Source: Symbiodinium kawagutii (taxonomy: Eukaryota; Sar; Dinophyceae; Suessiales; Symbiodiniaceae). Taken from it: 64,000 bases of DNA. Each line of letters begins with the position of its first letter. Within the stretch, counting starts at the first letter, position 1. The position numbers were made by a program, and so were the translations under genes. The notes under the pieces are model-generated. The model saw only the letters and a program-made list of their open reading frames with translations, searched no databases and was not told the origin of the DNA. The stretch is from contig VSDK01027850.1 in assembly GCA_009767595.1 (NCBI GenBank), positions 123,689-187,688 on the forward strand, written 5' to 3'. Shown here in pieces: positions 1 through 11,009 of this stretch.

Positions 1-3000
1 CATGCCGCACCTTCCACACGTTTCCTGTTTCGGCTTAGAGGAGATCCGACGGCCACGGCCTTAGAGCGTCTCCGCCGAGCCAAGCGCTTAACAGGGGATG
101 CCCCAGCGATCCAAGGCTCGCAGTGCCGCAGAACGTGGCCCTGGACGTGGATGGCCAAGGCGAGGTGCAGCACCAGCAGCTTTCATCACAACTGTTTTCT
201 TATCTTCTTTTTTTCCCTTTTCTTATTTTTTTCTAGTAATTTTTGAATTTTATTTGGTGTTTCTCATGTTTTTATTTTGAAGACCAATGTTGCTAAGTGA
301 GCCGTAGTCTTTAGTAAGATGCAATAATGAATGATAGGACAGACTTGAGAAAAGGCATGCAGTGCAATTGTGCTGCAGGAGTTGTGGAAGCAACCATGGA
401 GTGCCTGAAGAAATCCGGATTGGTAGCTGAAGCCTATGAAGAGGTTTGGCACAGTGCGACTGGTACAACTCCTTGGAGAAAAACATTCCTTGACCTGGAG
501 GTCAGCAAAGCATTGAAATTGAGATTGGAGAGTGGAATTGATTATCAGGAGGCGCAATTTTGAGTATGAAAGTGTTGGCTGCAATGCACAGATTGTGAAA
601 TCTCGAGACTGGGTTGCCGTGCAAATGATTGCAGGAGACTCAACTTGGTTCCGAGCTGGCTGGAGACCAAGCGCTTAAACTGTTTGGTTTTCTTTTTCCT
701 GAGGATGGTCGTCATCGATAAAGTGGTGCTGGTCATACTGATAAGGGCGGCCGTTGTGAGTTTGGGACGATCTCAATGGATGATCTCAAGCAACAGCGAC
801 AACTACACAAGCATCATAGTGCAGCCATGTAGTGATGAAGGTTCACGAGATACAACGGACACCTGAGCTTTGGCTGCCAAGGTGAACCCCAACGAAGGTG
901 ATGAGGCTGCGCTTGCAGTGAACTCGGATCTAGTGGTGACCAGAGGAGCAAAGGCGGAAACTCTTGTTGAAAACTCATGGAAACAATCGATTGCACACTA
1001 GTAAACTATTGAAAACTCAGGAACATCTAGGTTTTCCCACAACATTTAGCCAAGTCTGGGCAAAGAAGATCCTAATTTTGCAGAGTTTGGCTGGTGTGGA
1101 GTTGCTTGGGGCCAAGGTCTTGATGGTGTCCAGCCAGCTGATGAAGGAGTCCTCTGAGATATCAGGGGCCTTCGTTCGCTCCAAGGTTGGAAACTCACAA
1201 CTTCGAACAGAAGATCAATTTCTTCGAATAGATCCCAAAATGGCTAGTTTATTTTCATAAATGGATATAAATGAATAGTATTGGATGATTTGGGTGTGCA
1301 CTATTTTGAGAAACCACCATATGTATGATACTATACATACATTGAGAGTGTTATTTTTTGGACACCTGTTTCACAGTCCAGTTTGAGATTTGCAAAACTC
1401 AATCAAGCTATTTAAATCACCAATAACGGGTGCAGTTTTCTTTTCACAATGAACATGAAATGTGAGAACTCCAATTATTGAAATCAGTAGGTATCGAATG
1501 AGAAAATCACAGAATATATCAAAAGGAATTCTTGTCCATAAAAATGATATTTCAACAGATTTCATCAAGTCAAGGAGCAAACCTCAAATGCTTCCACATG
1601 GTGTGTTTGCCAAGGTGGTTTTACCTTTGAGCTCGGATCATCCACCTGTGTGGGTCTCAGGATTTTTCATGGATGACGGTGCCTTTGTCGCTTCTTTCTA
1701 TGACTGAAAGCAATCTCAAATAGCAAATTAGTTTGGAAAGAATAGGAACGAATAAGATAATTCTAAAAGACTTGTCTTCAGCTTTCCTTCTTTGTCCAGA
1801 GAGATTGTTCTTAAAAACATCTATGCCAAACAACATTTGACCACAATAAGCAGAAATACTTTAGAGGGTTGCGAGTAGGCCAAATATTGCAACTTCCAAG
1901 TGCAAGAGTACCATCAAGCCAGTTGGACAGTGTGTTTGTTTCAAGATTTAGAATTGGTCACCAGATATCACCAGTCTGTTGCAGAGTGTCGGGGTCGGGC
2001 CTGTCATGCAGTGAGAAAGTTGCTGACCAGCTTGACAGTCAGTAAAGTTGGCCTTATCCGGTTCGAAATAGATTCGCTCACCTTGATTTTTCTTGTTCAT
2101 GACCGACTGGAGGTTCGCTTCATCATTACTTTGGTGGGGCACAAGACGCTTGGTGCACGATTTGTGTGACACGATTCCTTACATGTAGCAGAGACCTTTT
2201 GACACGCAGATGAAGCTGTGATCGTGTGAAACTGCCCGTGCGTGATGTGCTCAGGCAAGGACGTACGAAGCTTCCAGATGTGGGGGAAAGTGTCGCGGCG
2301 TTAGCTGTGGACGAGGACAAAATGCACCTGCTGATTCGACCTCATTTCACCTCTACCATTGCAGTGATTCGATGTTTTGTGTCAGGACCTCATAGCCAAG
2401 CTGGCAAGAGCTATAACAAAGGAAGAATTTGTTTATGCATTTGAGAGCCGGCTCAATGACATAGTCCTGCGCAGAGCTCAGAGAGTTGTAAAGCGACCTT
2501 TGACCTGCACAAGTCTAACGCACTGAGCTTTCACTTCTCACCCCGCCCAAGGTTACCTCACGCCCATGTGCATGCGAAACGGAATGTGCAGGACGACATG
2601 CTTCTGTCTCCGAAGGCATTTCTGGTCACTGCGCATTTTTTCATTCCTGCATTGTGTTGGGTGGCTTCGAAAAGATCCAGATTTTTGATGATTTTGGAGA
2701 GTGATTTTAGATGATTTTAGAATATGTTTCCTTTATCGCAGGCATTTCAATGAGTTCTTTTCTTTGTTGGCACTTTGGAAGTTTTGACATCTTCTTCAGT
2801 GTGACTGACTGTAATTGACATCGGATGCACTGGGTGGGAACTCAAGCGGTAAAGTGTGGAATCAAGTGGACGAACGATGTGATGCTGTCATGAAGATCCC
2901 ATCAGCCGACGGTGCATGGGACCATGCTGATGCTTCGGTCAGGGGGCAGCATCTCCAAAGAGTGGCAGAAGGAAATCTGGGGACGCTGGCGCTTCCTTCC

Positions 3001-3207
3001 CAGTGCAGACCATCTCCAGCGCATCCCTGGGAGTCGTTGGGACCAAGAGCTATGTCAACAAGGCCAGGGGTTCGAGAAGGGGGGATACTCCCAGTGATCA
3101 ATCAGTTTATTCATAGATATTGATCAATTTTAGTTGTGAAGCAAAATTCAAATCTAGTAAACCATAACAAACCAACCACTTTTGGGGATTTAGAGACACA
3201 TTTGCAG
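1..3207 (+). other. Gene-poor 5' region with unassigned exon-like frames
   Basis: No product can be named here. Short + strand frames have protein-like composition and lie next to AG acceptors. One is around 100-180, reading LAVPQNVALDVDG. Another is 381-470, reading GVVEATMECLKKSG. A third is 2227-2370, reading KLPVRDVLRQGRTKLPDVGE. The fourth is 2905-3050, reading SISKEWQKEIWGRWRFLP. They could be upstream exons of the antiporter gene that follows or of a separate gene. None has a recognisable domain. The rest looks intronic or intergenic. Confidence 0.3.
1218..1315. mobile_element. MITE-like foldback repeat, copy a
   Basis: Starts with a degenerate atttcttcgaatag and ends with ctattttgagaaacc, the inverted ends shared by ten other copies in this window. 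The interior is AT-rich with the family's tggatgatttggg stretch before the right end. No coding capacity is seen. Confidence 0.5.
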
Positions 3208-3496
3208 ACTGAACCAGACAGTTGAGAAGCTGAAAAGCTGCGAGAAGAGAAAGCGTTTCGGTTCCACGATGTCGAAGCTCCACTTTTTTGAAGCCGAGCT
3301 TTCACAACTGGACATTGCCTCAAGCTGGTTGTATGTTGAGGATGGCCAGATTGTCACAAATGCTGGGAACTCAGTGAAGTTGAACTCTGATTTTTGATTG
3401 AACTCTGACTGTATTCGAGTCCACTTCATCTCTCTCTTAGGTCAAGAGTGATATTGGCTTCGACCACATGCACAACCATGGCCCGGCGGATGACTT
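3208..3496 (+). CDS. N-terminal extension exons of the NhaA-type antiporter gene
   Basis: Two exons are inferred. The first runs from about 3208 or 3218 to 3361 and encodes a charged stretch containing TVEKLKSCEKRKRFG and LDIASSWLYVEDGQIVTN. A GC donor follows at 3362. The second runs from 3441 to 3496, after a clean polypyrimidine tract and AG. It encodes VKSDIGFDHMHNHGPADD and the first two bases of a Leu codon, then meets a GA donor at 3497. That Leu is completed by the G at 3726, just before KYALPLVIGVF, which is transmembrane segment 1 of NhaA. The phases close at both junctions. Bacterial NhaA usually has only a short cytoplasmic N-terminus, so this is an added segment, possibly with a targeting role (inference). 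Upstream exons and the start codon were not found. Confidence 0.55.
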
Positions 3497-3725
3497 GAGA
3501 TCCAATGTTGCTCTTGGCGTCCGGCGGACATGGAGGGCCGTTGCATGGGCTCAGTTGCTTGACAAAAAGGCAAGGCGAAGAACATAGATTGATACTGGTA
3601 GGAATCTTTATGATTCTTGCCAATGTTTCTTGTTTTCATACATTTTAATTGGCTTCTTCCCACCTGTTTTCATTTAAGCTTTCCGAGTTTCTTTTGGGAC
3701 TTTGATTGCCAAGTTGTGACGTGAG

Positions 3726-6700
3726 GAAGTATGCTCTGCCGTTGGTCATCGGAGTTTTCATCGCGATGATTTGGATGAACATTGACGAGCACAGCTATCA
3801 TGCGGCCCGGGAAGCCCAGATCACTACTGGCAGCTCCAAAGGGACCACTGTGGGTCTTTGTTTTTCTAGAGATTTATTCGTCATGAGTATTGAGAATGAA
3901 CTTATTCATAATGAGTATTGACATGTATTGATTGACAATGATTTGTTAGTATGAAAGGAGCACTGATTTTAGTTGACGTTGCTTTTGTATGCTTTTGTCT
4001 TGTTGCTGCTTGGTTGGGCACTTGTTGAGACTTGGAGACTCCGAGGTGACTCATGATCCCCTGATAGACGGGTGGGAGATCTTTGGGCATGGCGTGGTCA
4101 CCTCAGTGGTGACGACGTGGCGAGAGAAGCAGTGCGTTTGAGCAGAAGTTGTGCCCACGTTACACCTGTGCGCACAACAGAAGCGAGAGGCTGTGAGCAC
4201 GGCACTTTTCACACTGAGGTGAGCATGCATTTCTTGGTGAATGATATCTTCATGTGCTTCTTCTTTGGCCTCGCCATCAAGGAAGTGACGGAGGCGCGCG
4301 GCTGGTGATTGCCACCTCCTCGTGGCTCGTTCATGCATTCATCTCATGAATAACGAGCAACGGGTAGCCCGCCCTGCAAAGTTGGCCGAAGTAGAGACCG
4401 ACCAAGAGTAATTGACCAAGAGATCCACTAGTTTCTTTGTTTAGATACACTTCCTATGCTTCTTGAAACCAACACAAACATTTGCAAAAAGACATGCTGT
4501 AGAATGATTGTTCCTTCAGAAGGCATCAATGTCTTGGAGAGAATGTGGTGCGATCCACTGTCAAGGAAAGAAAGCAGATGACATGTTTTGGCGAGTGATT
4601 GGGAAGCTTCTTGAGCAACCCGTGTTTTTTATTGCTTGGGTCTTCAAATGTCTTCAAGGTGGCCTTACAAAGTGTAGCTCTCAACACTTCAGGCATTGCC
4701 TCGTCAAACTTCCCTTTTTCTGGGGCAACGCTTCGGCCGGTGAAGGCGTTGCTTCCTGGTGGTTCCTTGAGCCCACTTCGGAGGGCAACAAATCCATTGA
4801 TGGCGACGCTTGGAGGTGTTGTGGGTCCAGTAGCAGCCTATGCTCAGAGCTCAGTTGGAGCATCTGCCCATCCCTTGCAACATCAAACCCGCCTTGCCCG
4901 GCCTTGCCTGTCTTGCCATCCTTGCCTTCTTCCAAGGTGCTCTTCGTTGTCATTTTCTACGAGGCAAGCCTTTTCGATGGCATCCTTTGCGAAGTGGATG
5001 CAGGAGGCCGAGGCCTTAGACCGAAGTGGTGCAGACAAAATGCTGAGGACACAAAGGATTGCTTGTAAAAGTATGTGTAAAAGTATGTGGAAATCTAAGA
5101 TGAAGAAGAACATGTGTCAAATGTACAAATTCAGATCTTCTTCACATGGCTGAAGTGAATTTTGGACAAAGACTGCTACAGGGATGCAAGGTCCCCAAAT
5201 TCCAACTGAGGTGATGACCATCATCGTCGTCTTGCAGGGAACGTGACTAACGACACCGGGTCACATGACCAGGTGCGCCGATTGGGAGCAGATTGGGATC
5301 AGAAGCTGTGTCATCTGTCCCTACTTGAAGTTGTAGCCTTGACCTCCATGAATTTGTTTCATTTCGTTTCTACAGAGTGTGGAAATTTTCGTTGCCGCAT
5401 TCATTTCTTGTGAACCACCGATAACTTGCCTTGTTGCAGAGTTTCGAGTGAAAAGGCGTATAGAGATTGTGGATTGAGAGATTTCATCAATGGCTGCAGA
5501 CTCAGGGGACAAGCAGGGAAGGGACAGAAATAGCAGAGTGTCAAGCTCCAAAAGTTGATATTTGGAATGTTGATTGGGGAGTTCTGCTTTGCTGTAGGAT
5601 GTTTCTTGTAAATTCTTCGATATTGTTGATACTTAGTGGTATATATAATGTGATGTTTCTTGTATATTGTGTTGATACTTGGTGAATCTTGGTGATAATA
5701 TGATAGCTATTCTTGCGAAGTCTCAGGTTGGGGGGTTCCCACTGCCACAGACATTTCTCTGGCCTGGATGCTTGGGCCTCGGTCGCGCCTTCATATGCGC
5801 CAGCCACCGGGGTAGCACCGGGTCCGTTCAGGTTTGCCATCTTGGTGTTTGGCACTGGACATCCTGCTATCAACTACCTGTTACTCCTGGCCATTGCCGA
5901 TGATGCGCTAGGAATGGCCTGGAGCACAGAGTCCAAGAGATTGAAGATGTTTCAAGAAATTTCTGACACATTTTCAATAAGATGTCGTATTTCAAGATGT
6001 CAATCGTTTCAGCAACAAGATTTCTGGATTTCTCGTGGATTTCTCGTGGATTTCTCATGGATGTGTCTGGAGTCAACCCCTGTTGAGGCCATCATTGCAA
6101 TCGCCTATCCGGATCCAATCCATCCTGTGGAGCCGGTGTGGTGCTTCTCTTAGCGTGTTTCATGGTGGGCCCTTGCGTTAGCCAAGAGAGGCTTCACATA
6201 CAGAAGATGTTTGAGAAAATGTTTTCAAAACCGTTCGATTCACAGGTTTTCAAAGATTCTTTATGTGTTTCCATTCCTATCTTCATCTTCCCTCTCTCTC
6301 TCTCTCTTCTTGTCTTTGTTTCCACATTCGGGAAGCGCATTCTCTTCCTAGCTTCCTCTTCCACATTCTTTCTTTAGCTTCTCGTCTTTCTCTTTTTCCG
6401 TTTGTTTCTTGAAGTTTTTTTTTTACATGACCATGGGATGTGAGGTTTTTGCTGGTGCTCGCTGGCACCCTGGTGGCCTTCTTCTTCCGTTATGCTCGGC
6501 ACTCGGGGTGGCCTCGGTGGCTTCAGAGACTGAACGCTGAGCGCCCCGCGGTACGCCCAGGTCGGAGTGAAGTATTGGAGTCCCTACGTTTTCATCGCGG
6601 GTCCCATCTCGTGGTTGGGCCTGATCAAAGCGCAGGCTGGGCCCCAGGCTGAAGGATGGCCCAAAAGCATCCAAAAGCAAGCGTTGCAGCGAAGCACAGC

Positions 6701-9271
6701 TTCACCACCTGGTTAATGATGGTTAATGATCAAGTCATTCAGGATCTTCGAAGATGAATCCAATTGTTCTCATTTCGGAAAGCAAGAGGTTGTTCGCAAA
6801 ACAGAACAGGTTTCAATAACATCATTTTACCAACAACGTTTCGGGTTCGCTGGGTTCCTCTGCAGGGCACTGCCAATTGTTGGCCAGGTACATCCTGCCT
6901 TGGCATTAGTTTGTATTGCCACTGGCTGAGGAAAGCACTGCCTGGGTGCGGTGGCTGTTTGCGAGTCACCTTGCAGTGCTCGCTGCTCTGAGGTGCCCTT
7001 CATGCCAGCAACGCACGACCATGGTAGCCATGGCCATGACGATGTCAGGGAAGCGAAGGCGGAGGCTTGGATCCATCGGTGCGGGGGCTTTGCCCTTGTG
7101 AAGTCCCCGTGTAGCGAAGTGGCTGGCTGTCGCGATAGGTTGGTTTGATCGCGGGCTTCATTCCAAGAGCCAAAAGCGGTGGTTGCCTCAGAGGGTCAAG
7201 GAATTTGTTGTATCCATTTTTGCATCCTTTTCCGCGTTTCGTCATAGGAATTTCATGACTGCAATTGTGCTCAACCTTGTTCGTCGGTTTGCTCCGTTAC
7301 ATTGCGGAGTTCAATGTCGTCAGCGCTTTGCCAAGATCAAGATGGGTGTGTCAATACCTCTAGTTCGCTGGTTGCTTACCCTATTAACACTGATCATTTA
7401 GCTGTTTCTCAAGTCATAGGGGTCCCCCCAGGTATCATCCAATTCATTCATCATTTATAGCAATCAACCAGCCCTAACTTTGGGACTCCCTATTTTCTAA
7501 AGAAACTACACCATTCATGGATACCCACGGCCCAGCTCGCTGCTTCCCCCGCGGTTGGACGAACCGCGCGCGGCTCAGAAATCCTTCAGCGAGCGGCGCA
7601 AGAGTTCTTGGCGAGAAGAGGTCCTGCCAAATCAACGGTGCTTGCGTGGTTGCCATAGGAGACACCCCGAAGTCATGGGTTGGTTTATTACGACAATAGT
7701 CATGGATAGTTATGGTCAGTTTATTACTATAAGTCATGGGTTGTTTATTACTACATAATCACTATAAATGGTGATACTTTAAGGATGATTGCGGGTAGCC
7801 TTATTTTCCGAAACACCCATGTAAAGATTGAAACCTATCACGCAAATTATCAAATAACTGCTGATTTTTGTGAAAGAATCAACATTGTGGTTCTAGAAAC
7901 TATCAAATACAGTAACTTCCAAAGCAACTACCAAACAACTACCAAATAATACCAGAAACTATCAAAGAACCACCAAAGAACAACCCAAATCAACTGCCAG
8001 AAACTCGCCTAAGATCACCCGAGATCCAACCAGGCGCCCCGCTGCATGCATTTGAGCATCACTGCAAGCTTCTTGTCGACGATGCCTTAGCAACGCTCCT
8101 GGGGTCAGCGACATGCCACTGCAATCACTTCTCTTCATGACCTCCAGCAGTGAAATGAGTTGCACGAGTCAACTGTGCCGCTCGATCTTCCCACTTCGGG
8201 AAAGACCCACAGCATATCAAAGCATCAAGGTAGGTGGAAAAGAATGGATATGGGAACTCTGAAGTACTTTGGAGAGCTTAGCTTTCAGCAGCCCAGGATT
8301 TTGGGATGTTCTTCTTCGGTGTAGCGAATGCGGGTGCTCGATCCTCAGTATCCTCAGCTTCAGCATGTCAAGTCTGCTGAGGCCGAAGTCCCTTCCCAAC
8401 TTTACCAAAGTAAAGGGGATGGCTCGTTCACCCTCTTTTGGGATCTGCCAGGGGTGTTTTTTTAGGGCGGCAACTTGCCAGTTTTCAAACTTTGCGATGC
8501 CCCCCATGAGTAAGGAAGGACACCGATGATTCGAGGTCAAAGTGGATGGCATGGGGACTTTGACAGTTACCACCTTCCTAGCGCTAATTGCCAGAGACCC
8601 AGCAATCAGTTTCAGAGGCTGTTTTTGAGCGAGAAGGGCACGTGTGGCAAAAGATGGCAGCAGATGGCAGCAGTTCTTTCATTCAGAAATCTTTCAGATG
8701 CAAAGTCTGAAATCGGTTTCTTTCAGATGGGGAAGACCCTGGGCATTGTCTTCTTCGCGATGGTGGCGCATGCGCTGGGCTTCCTTCTGCCAGTAGGTCC
8801 GGATGCAACGAACGGGTCGGATCAACGAATGATCCCTGCCCATCTCTGCCCCTGCACTGTGATGGGTCGCGCATGGACTGTCAGGTCTTACGGTCGTGGA
8901 CCTCTTTGCCATGTCGTCCTTGGGTGGAGCCGCTGCACTCAGATTCTCAACATGAAAGGTCCAGTTGCAATTTCTGAACTCTATACATCTCTATACATAT
9001 TCTATACGTATTCTCTATAGATATTCTATACGCATCAGTACATTACTGAAGTATAGTTTTTACAATATTCTCACAGCGAGTACTTTCCGTATGACTTGGC
9101 AAACTGTTGAGTCGAAAGGCCTGATTTGCGACACTCAACTCTTGCCCTTAGGTCGGACTGACTGTTGCCCTCTTCGTCTCCAACGAGGCAGTAAGACGTG
9201 AGTCGTGCCGCCTTCCCCGCATTTGAACAGCTCCACCTAGGTCTACAGATTTTTGGGTCGGTGGTTTATCA

Positions 9272-9312
<41 letters not shown>

Positions 9313-9657
9313 CTCGTCCTCGTCCTCGTCCTCAGTGACGCTCTGTCATGGTCATCCTCTGTCATGGTTATCGTCATCGTCATTCCCATTGTCATGGTCA
9401 TCGTCATCATCATCGCCATCATCATTGTCATCATCATTGTTATTATCGCTGTCATCATCATCGTCATTATCACTGTCATCATCTTCATCCTGTATGAAAC
9501 ATGAATCGCGATGAACAGATGGCTATCAATCGGCTATCAATGTCGAAGGTGGCATCACCACAGTGGCGATGCCACTGTCGTTGAGGCCTTTACCGACAAA
9601 GGTCTGCAGAGCCAAGCGAAGATGGGCGCAGTGTTCTCTGTGTCCTCTGCGCTGCTA
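3726..9657 (+). CDS. NhaA-type Na+/H+ antiporter, core exons
   Basis: Integral membrane antiporter exchanging Na+ for H+ (family knowledge). Inferred exons are 3726-3849, 4046-4093, 4219-4293, 4746-4841, 4937-4979, 5727-5769, 5832-5916, 6088-6140, 6445-6493, 6561-6635, 6888-6917, 6993-7023, 8034-8077, 8297-8335, 8536-8589, 8727-8796, 8885-8928, 9152-9187 and 9586-9657. Family landmarks appear in order: KYALPLVIGVFIAMIW, MHFLVNDIFMCFFFGLAIKE, LLPGGSLSPLRRA, GWGVPTATDISLAWM, GHPAINYLLLLAIADDALGM, YPDPIHPVEPVW, VKYWSPYVFIAGPISWLG, HPALALVCI/VPFMP, PLHAFEH, DFGMFFFGVANAG, MGKTLGIVFFAM, VGLTVALFVSNE and AFTDKGLQSQAKMGAVFS. The Asp at 5750, the Asp pair at 5899-5904 and the Lys at 8733 match E. coli D133, D163/D164 and K300. 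With the N- and C-terminal exons the frame closes at about 529 codons. Alternative ends are possible at 4096, 7032 and 8080. All introns end in AG. The last core exon could instead run on to the TGA at 9673. The introns exclude bacterial contamination. Confidence 0.9.
7404..7508. mobile_element. MITE-like foldback repeat, copy b
   Basis: Left end gtttctcaagtcatagggg, right end with ccctattttctaaagaaac. It lies inside the 1-kb intron of the antiporter gene between exons 6993-7023 and 8034-8077. The interior reads tttatagcaatcaacca, as in copy h. Confidence 0.65.
7649..7814. mobile_element. MITE-like foldback repeat, copy c (rearranged)
   Basis: Starts gttgccataggagacacccc and ends gccttattttccgaaac. 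The interior holds three tandem variants of agtcatgggttggtttatta, so this copy is internally expanded. It sits in the same antiporter intron as copy b, 140 bp away. Confidence 0.45.
9269..9487. repeat. (CGT/CAT)n imperfect trinucleotide array
   Basis: A run of gtc units (9272-9305) grades into cctcgt units and then gtcatcatc and gtcatggtc units. It fills most of intron 9188-9585 of the antiporter gene. All frames stay open by composition alone (poly-Val, poly-Met or poly-Asp), so no protein is called. Confidence 0.85.
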
Positions 9658-10239
9658 GTGCCTTGGCTCAAATGAAAGGCACAACAAATATTTGTACAGT
9701 CGAGTCAATCTTTACAGTTATACAATATGCTCGCACAGGATGCAAATCATATCTAGACATATACATGTTTACATATAGATAGGTACATGTAAAGAAATGC
9801 ACGAATAGCTTTTTCATGAGCTCTCCAATGTCGTCACTAGCTCCTGGAATCATCTTGAGGCACCGACGTGCACTACTTCTGCACCTTTACACATGTAGCG
9901 CATTTAGTCACCAGAGAACTCCTTTTCCATTTACAGTCATTTATGGACATCTATTATTGGATTTACAGTTCTTGCTAAACACAAAAATATACAGAACCTA
10001 TTATGTATCACCATGGAATATACAGGTGTATATGTGTGTGAATCTGATCAAATACCCGTATCTCTCTCTCTCTCTCTGTACCTCAATCTCTTCAGACACA
10101 TATTGATCGATCAATGCAATACATTACATTTCTCTGTTTTAAAAGCTATATTTGTACATACATCATACATTTACCGACACCCATCCACTGTTCAGACACC
10201 TGCACTTGGTTCACGCTGCCTTAGGCATTTTCCATGAAG

Positions 10240-10648
10240 TTTTTCGGCGACAAAATTTTCCATCCCAAGAAGGCCGAAGCCATTGACTTAGAATGACTTC
10301 GATGCTGCCGGATTTGTACCGCCACCGGTGCCCCTGAATGAAATTGTCGCGGGTTGCGCTCAGGTGGAGGAAGAAACTGAGGTGGAAGATTTCACCGAGG
10401 ACGAAGCGGAGGACGGGGGCGAAGCCGATCATTTTCAAAAGATTTGGACCAAAGAAGGGGTGCTGTATCTGGTGCCTATGGTGTTGAGGGATGTTTAGGA
10501 GGGATGTTTAGGAGGGATGTTTAGGAGGGATGTTTAGGAGGGATGTTTAGGGTTTGCGTCTCTGTATTTTTTCCGTATCTTTCGCTGGTTGAAGGCAGAC
10601 GAGTGGCTGGATGTGGTGGCGATGGAGGACATCATGCAGGCCGGGTAG
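10240..10648 (+). CDS. C-terminal exons of the NhaA-type antiporter, with acidic tail
   Basis: Exon 10240-10284 (or to 10278) reads FFGDKIFHPKKAEAI and completes the last transmembrane segment started at 9586 (SVSSALL). Exon 10364-10489 reads VEEETEVEDFTEDEAEDGG, then DHFQKIWTKEGVLYLVPMVL. The last exon starts within a 13-bp repeat near 10541 and encodes GFASLYFFRIFRWLKADEW and DVVAMEDIMQAG, with a TAG at 10646-10648. The acidic segment and the following roughly 60 residues are not part of bacterial NhaA and may be a cytosolic regulatory tail (inference). The phases are compatible: GT at 9658, GC or GA at 10279/10285, GA at 10490. Confidence is highest for the first exon, because it extends the conserved core. 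Confidence 0.65.
10488..10550 (+). repeat. 13-bp tandem repeat forming an intron
   Basis: Four full copies and one partial copy of gggatgtttagga. Each unit carries a possible GA donor (agg|gatg) and an AG acceptor (tttag or aggag). Read in frame from the upstream exon, the first unit brings a TAG stop. Removing 10490-10540 restores an open frame to the gene's end. Confidence 0.75.
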
Positions 10649-10911
10649 TTCAACAATTGCCATCGGCTATCTATTGACCATCTAGATAGTTTAATATCCA
10701 TCAATTAAGTAGCCAATCAACTTAACTATTCACCAACCATCCTGCTGATTAAGACCAAGCAATTCACCGTTCACTTCTTGGTAATTTGTGACCACACTTG
10801 GTGCATTGACAATTCCTTTTCCCGAGAAGTTCACCGTCAGGTGCTTTGGACACAGCGCAAGTACCAGGTGGGTCGAAGTGAGTTTGCGGTGAGAAAAGCC
10901 AAACAATGGGT

Positions 10912-11009
10912 GTTTCTCGAGCCATAGCAGTCCCCCCAGATCATCCAGTTTATTAGATATTTGTACTGATAATCCAAGCATTTTTCTAGTGGACCCTGTT
11001 TTGAGAAAC
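10912..11009. mobile_element. MITE-like foldback repeat, copy d
   Basis: Left end gtttctcgagccatagcag then tccccccagatcatccag. Right end is ggaccctgttttgagaaac. It lies about 260 bp downstream of the antiporter stop codon. Confidence 0.6.

Noticed and set aside
9253..9504. Val/Ile-rich and Met/Thr-rich frames on both strands
   Set aside because: Products of the trinucleotide microsatellite in an antiporter intron.
3726..9657. NhaA sequence as bacterial contamination
   Set aside because: The protein is split by many introns with consistent AG ends and closing phases, so it is a eukaryotic nuclear gene, whatever its ultimate origin.
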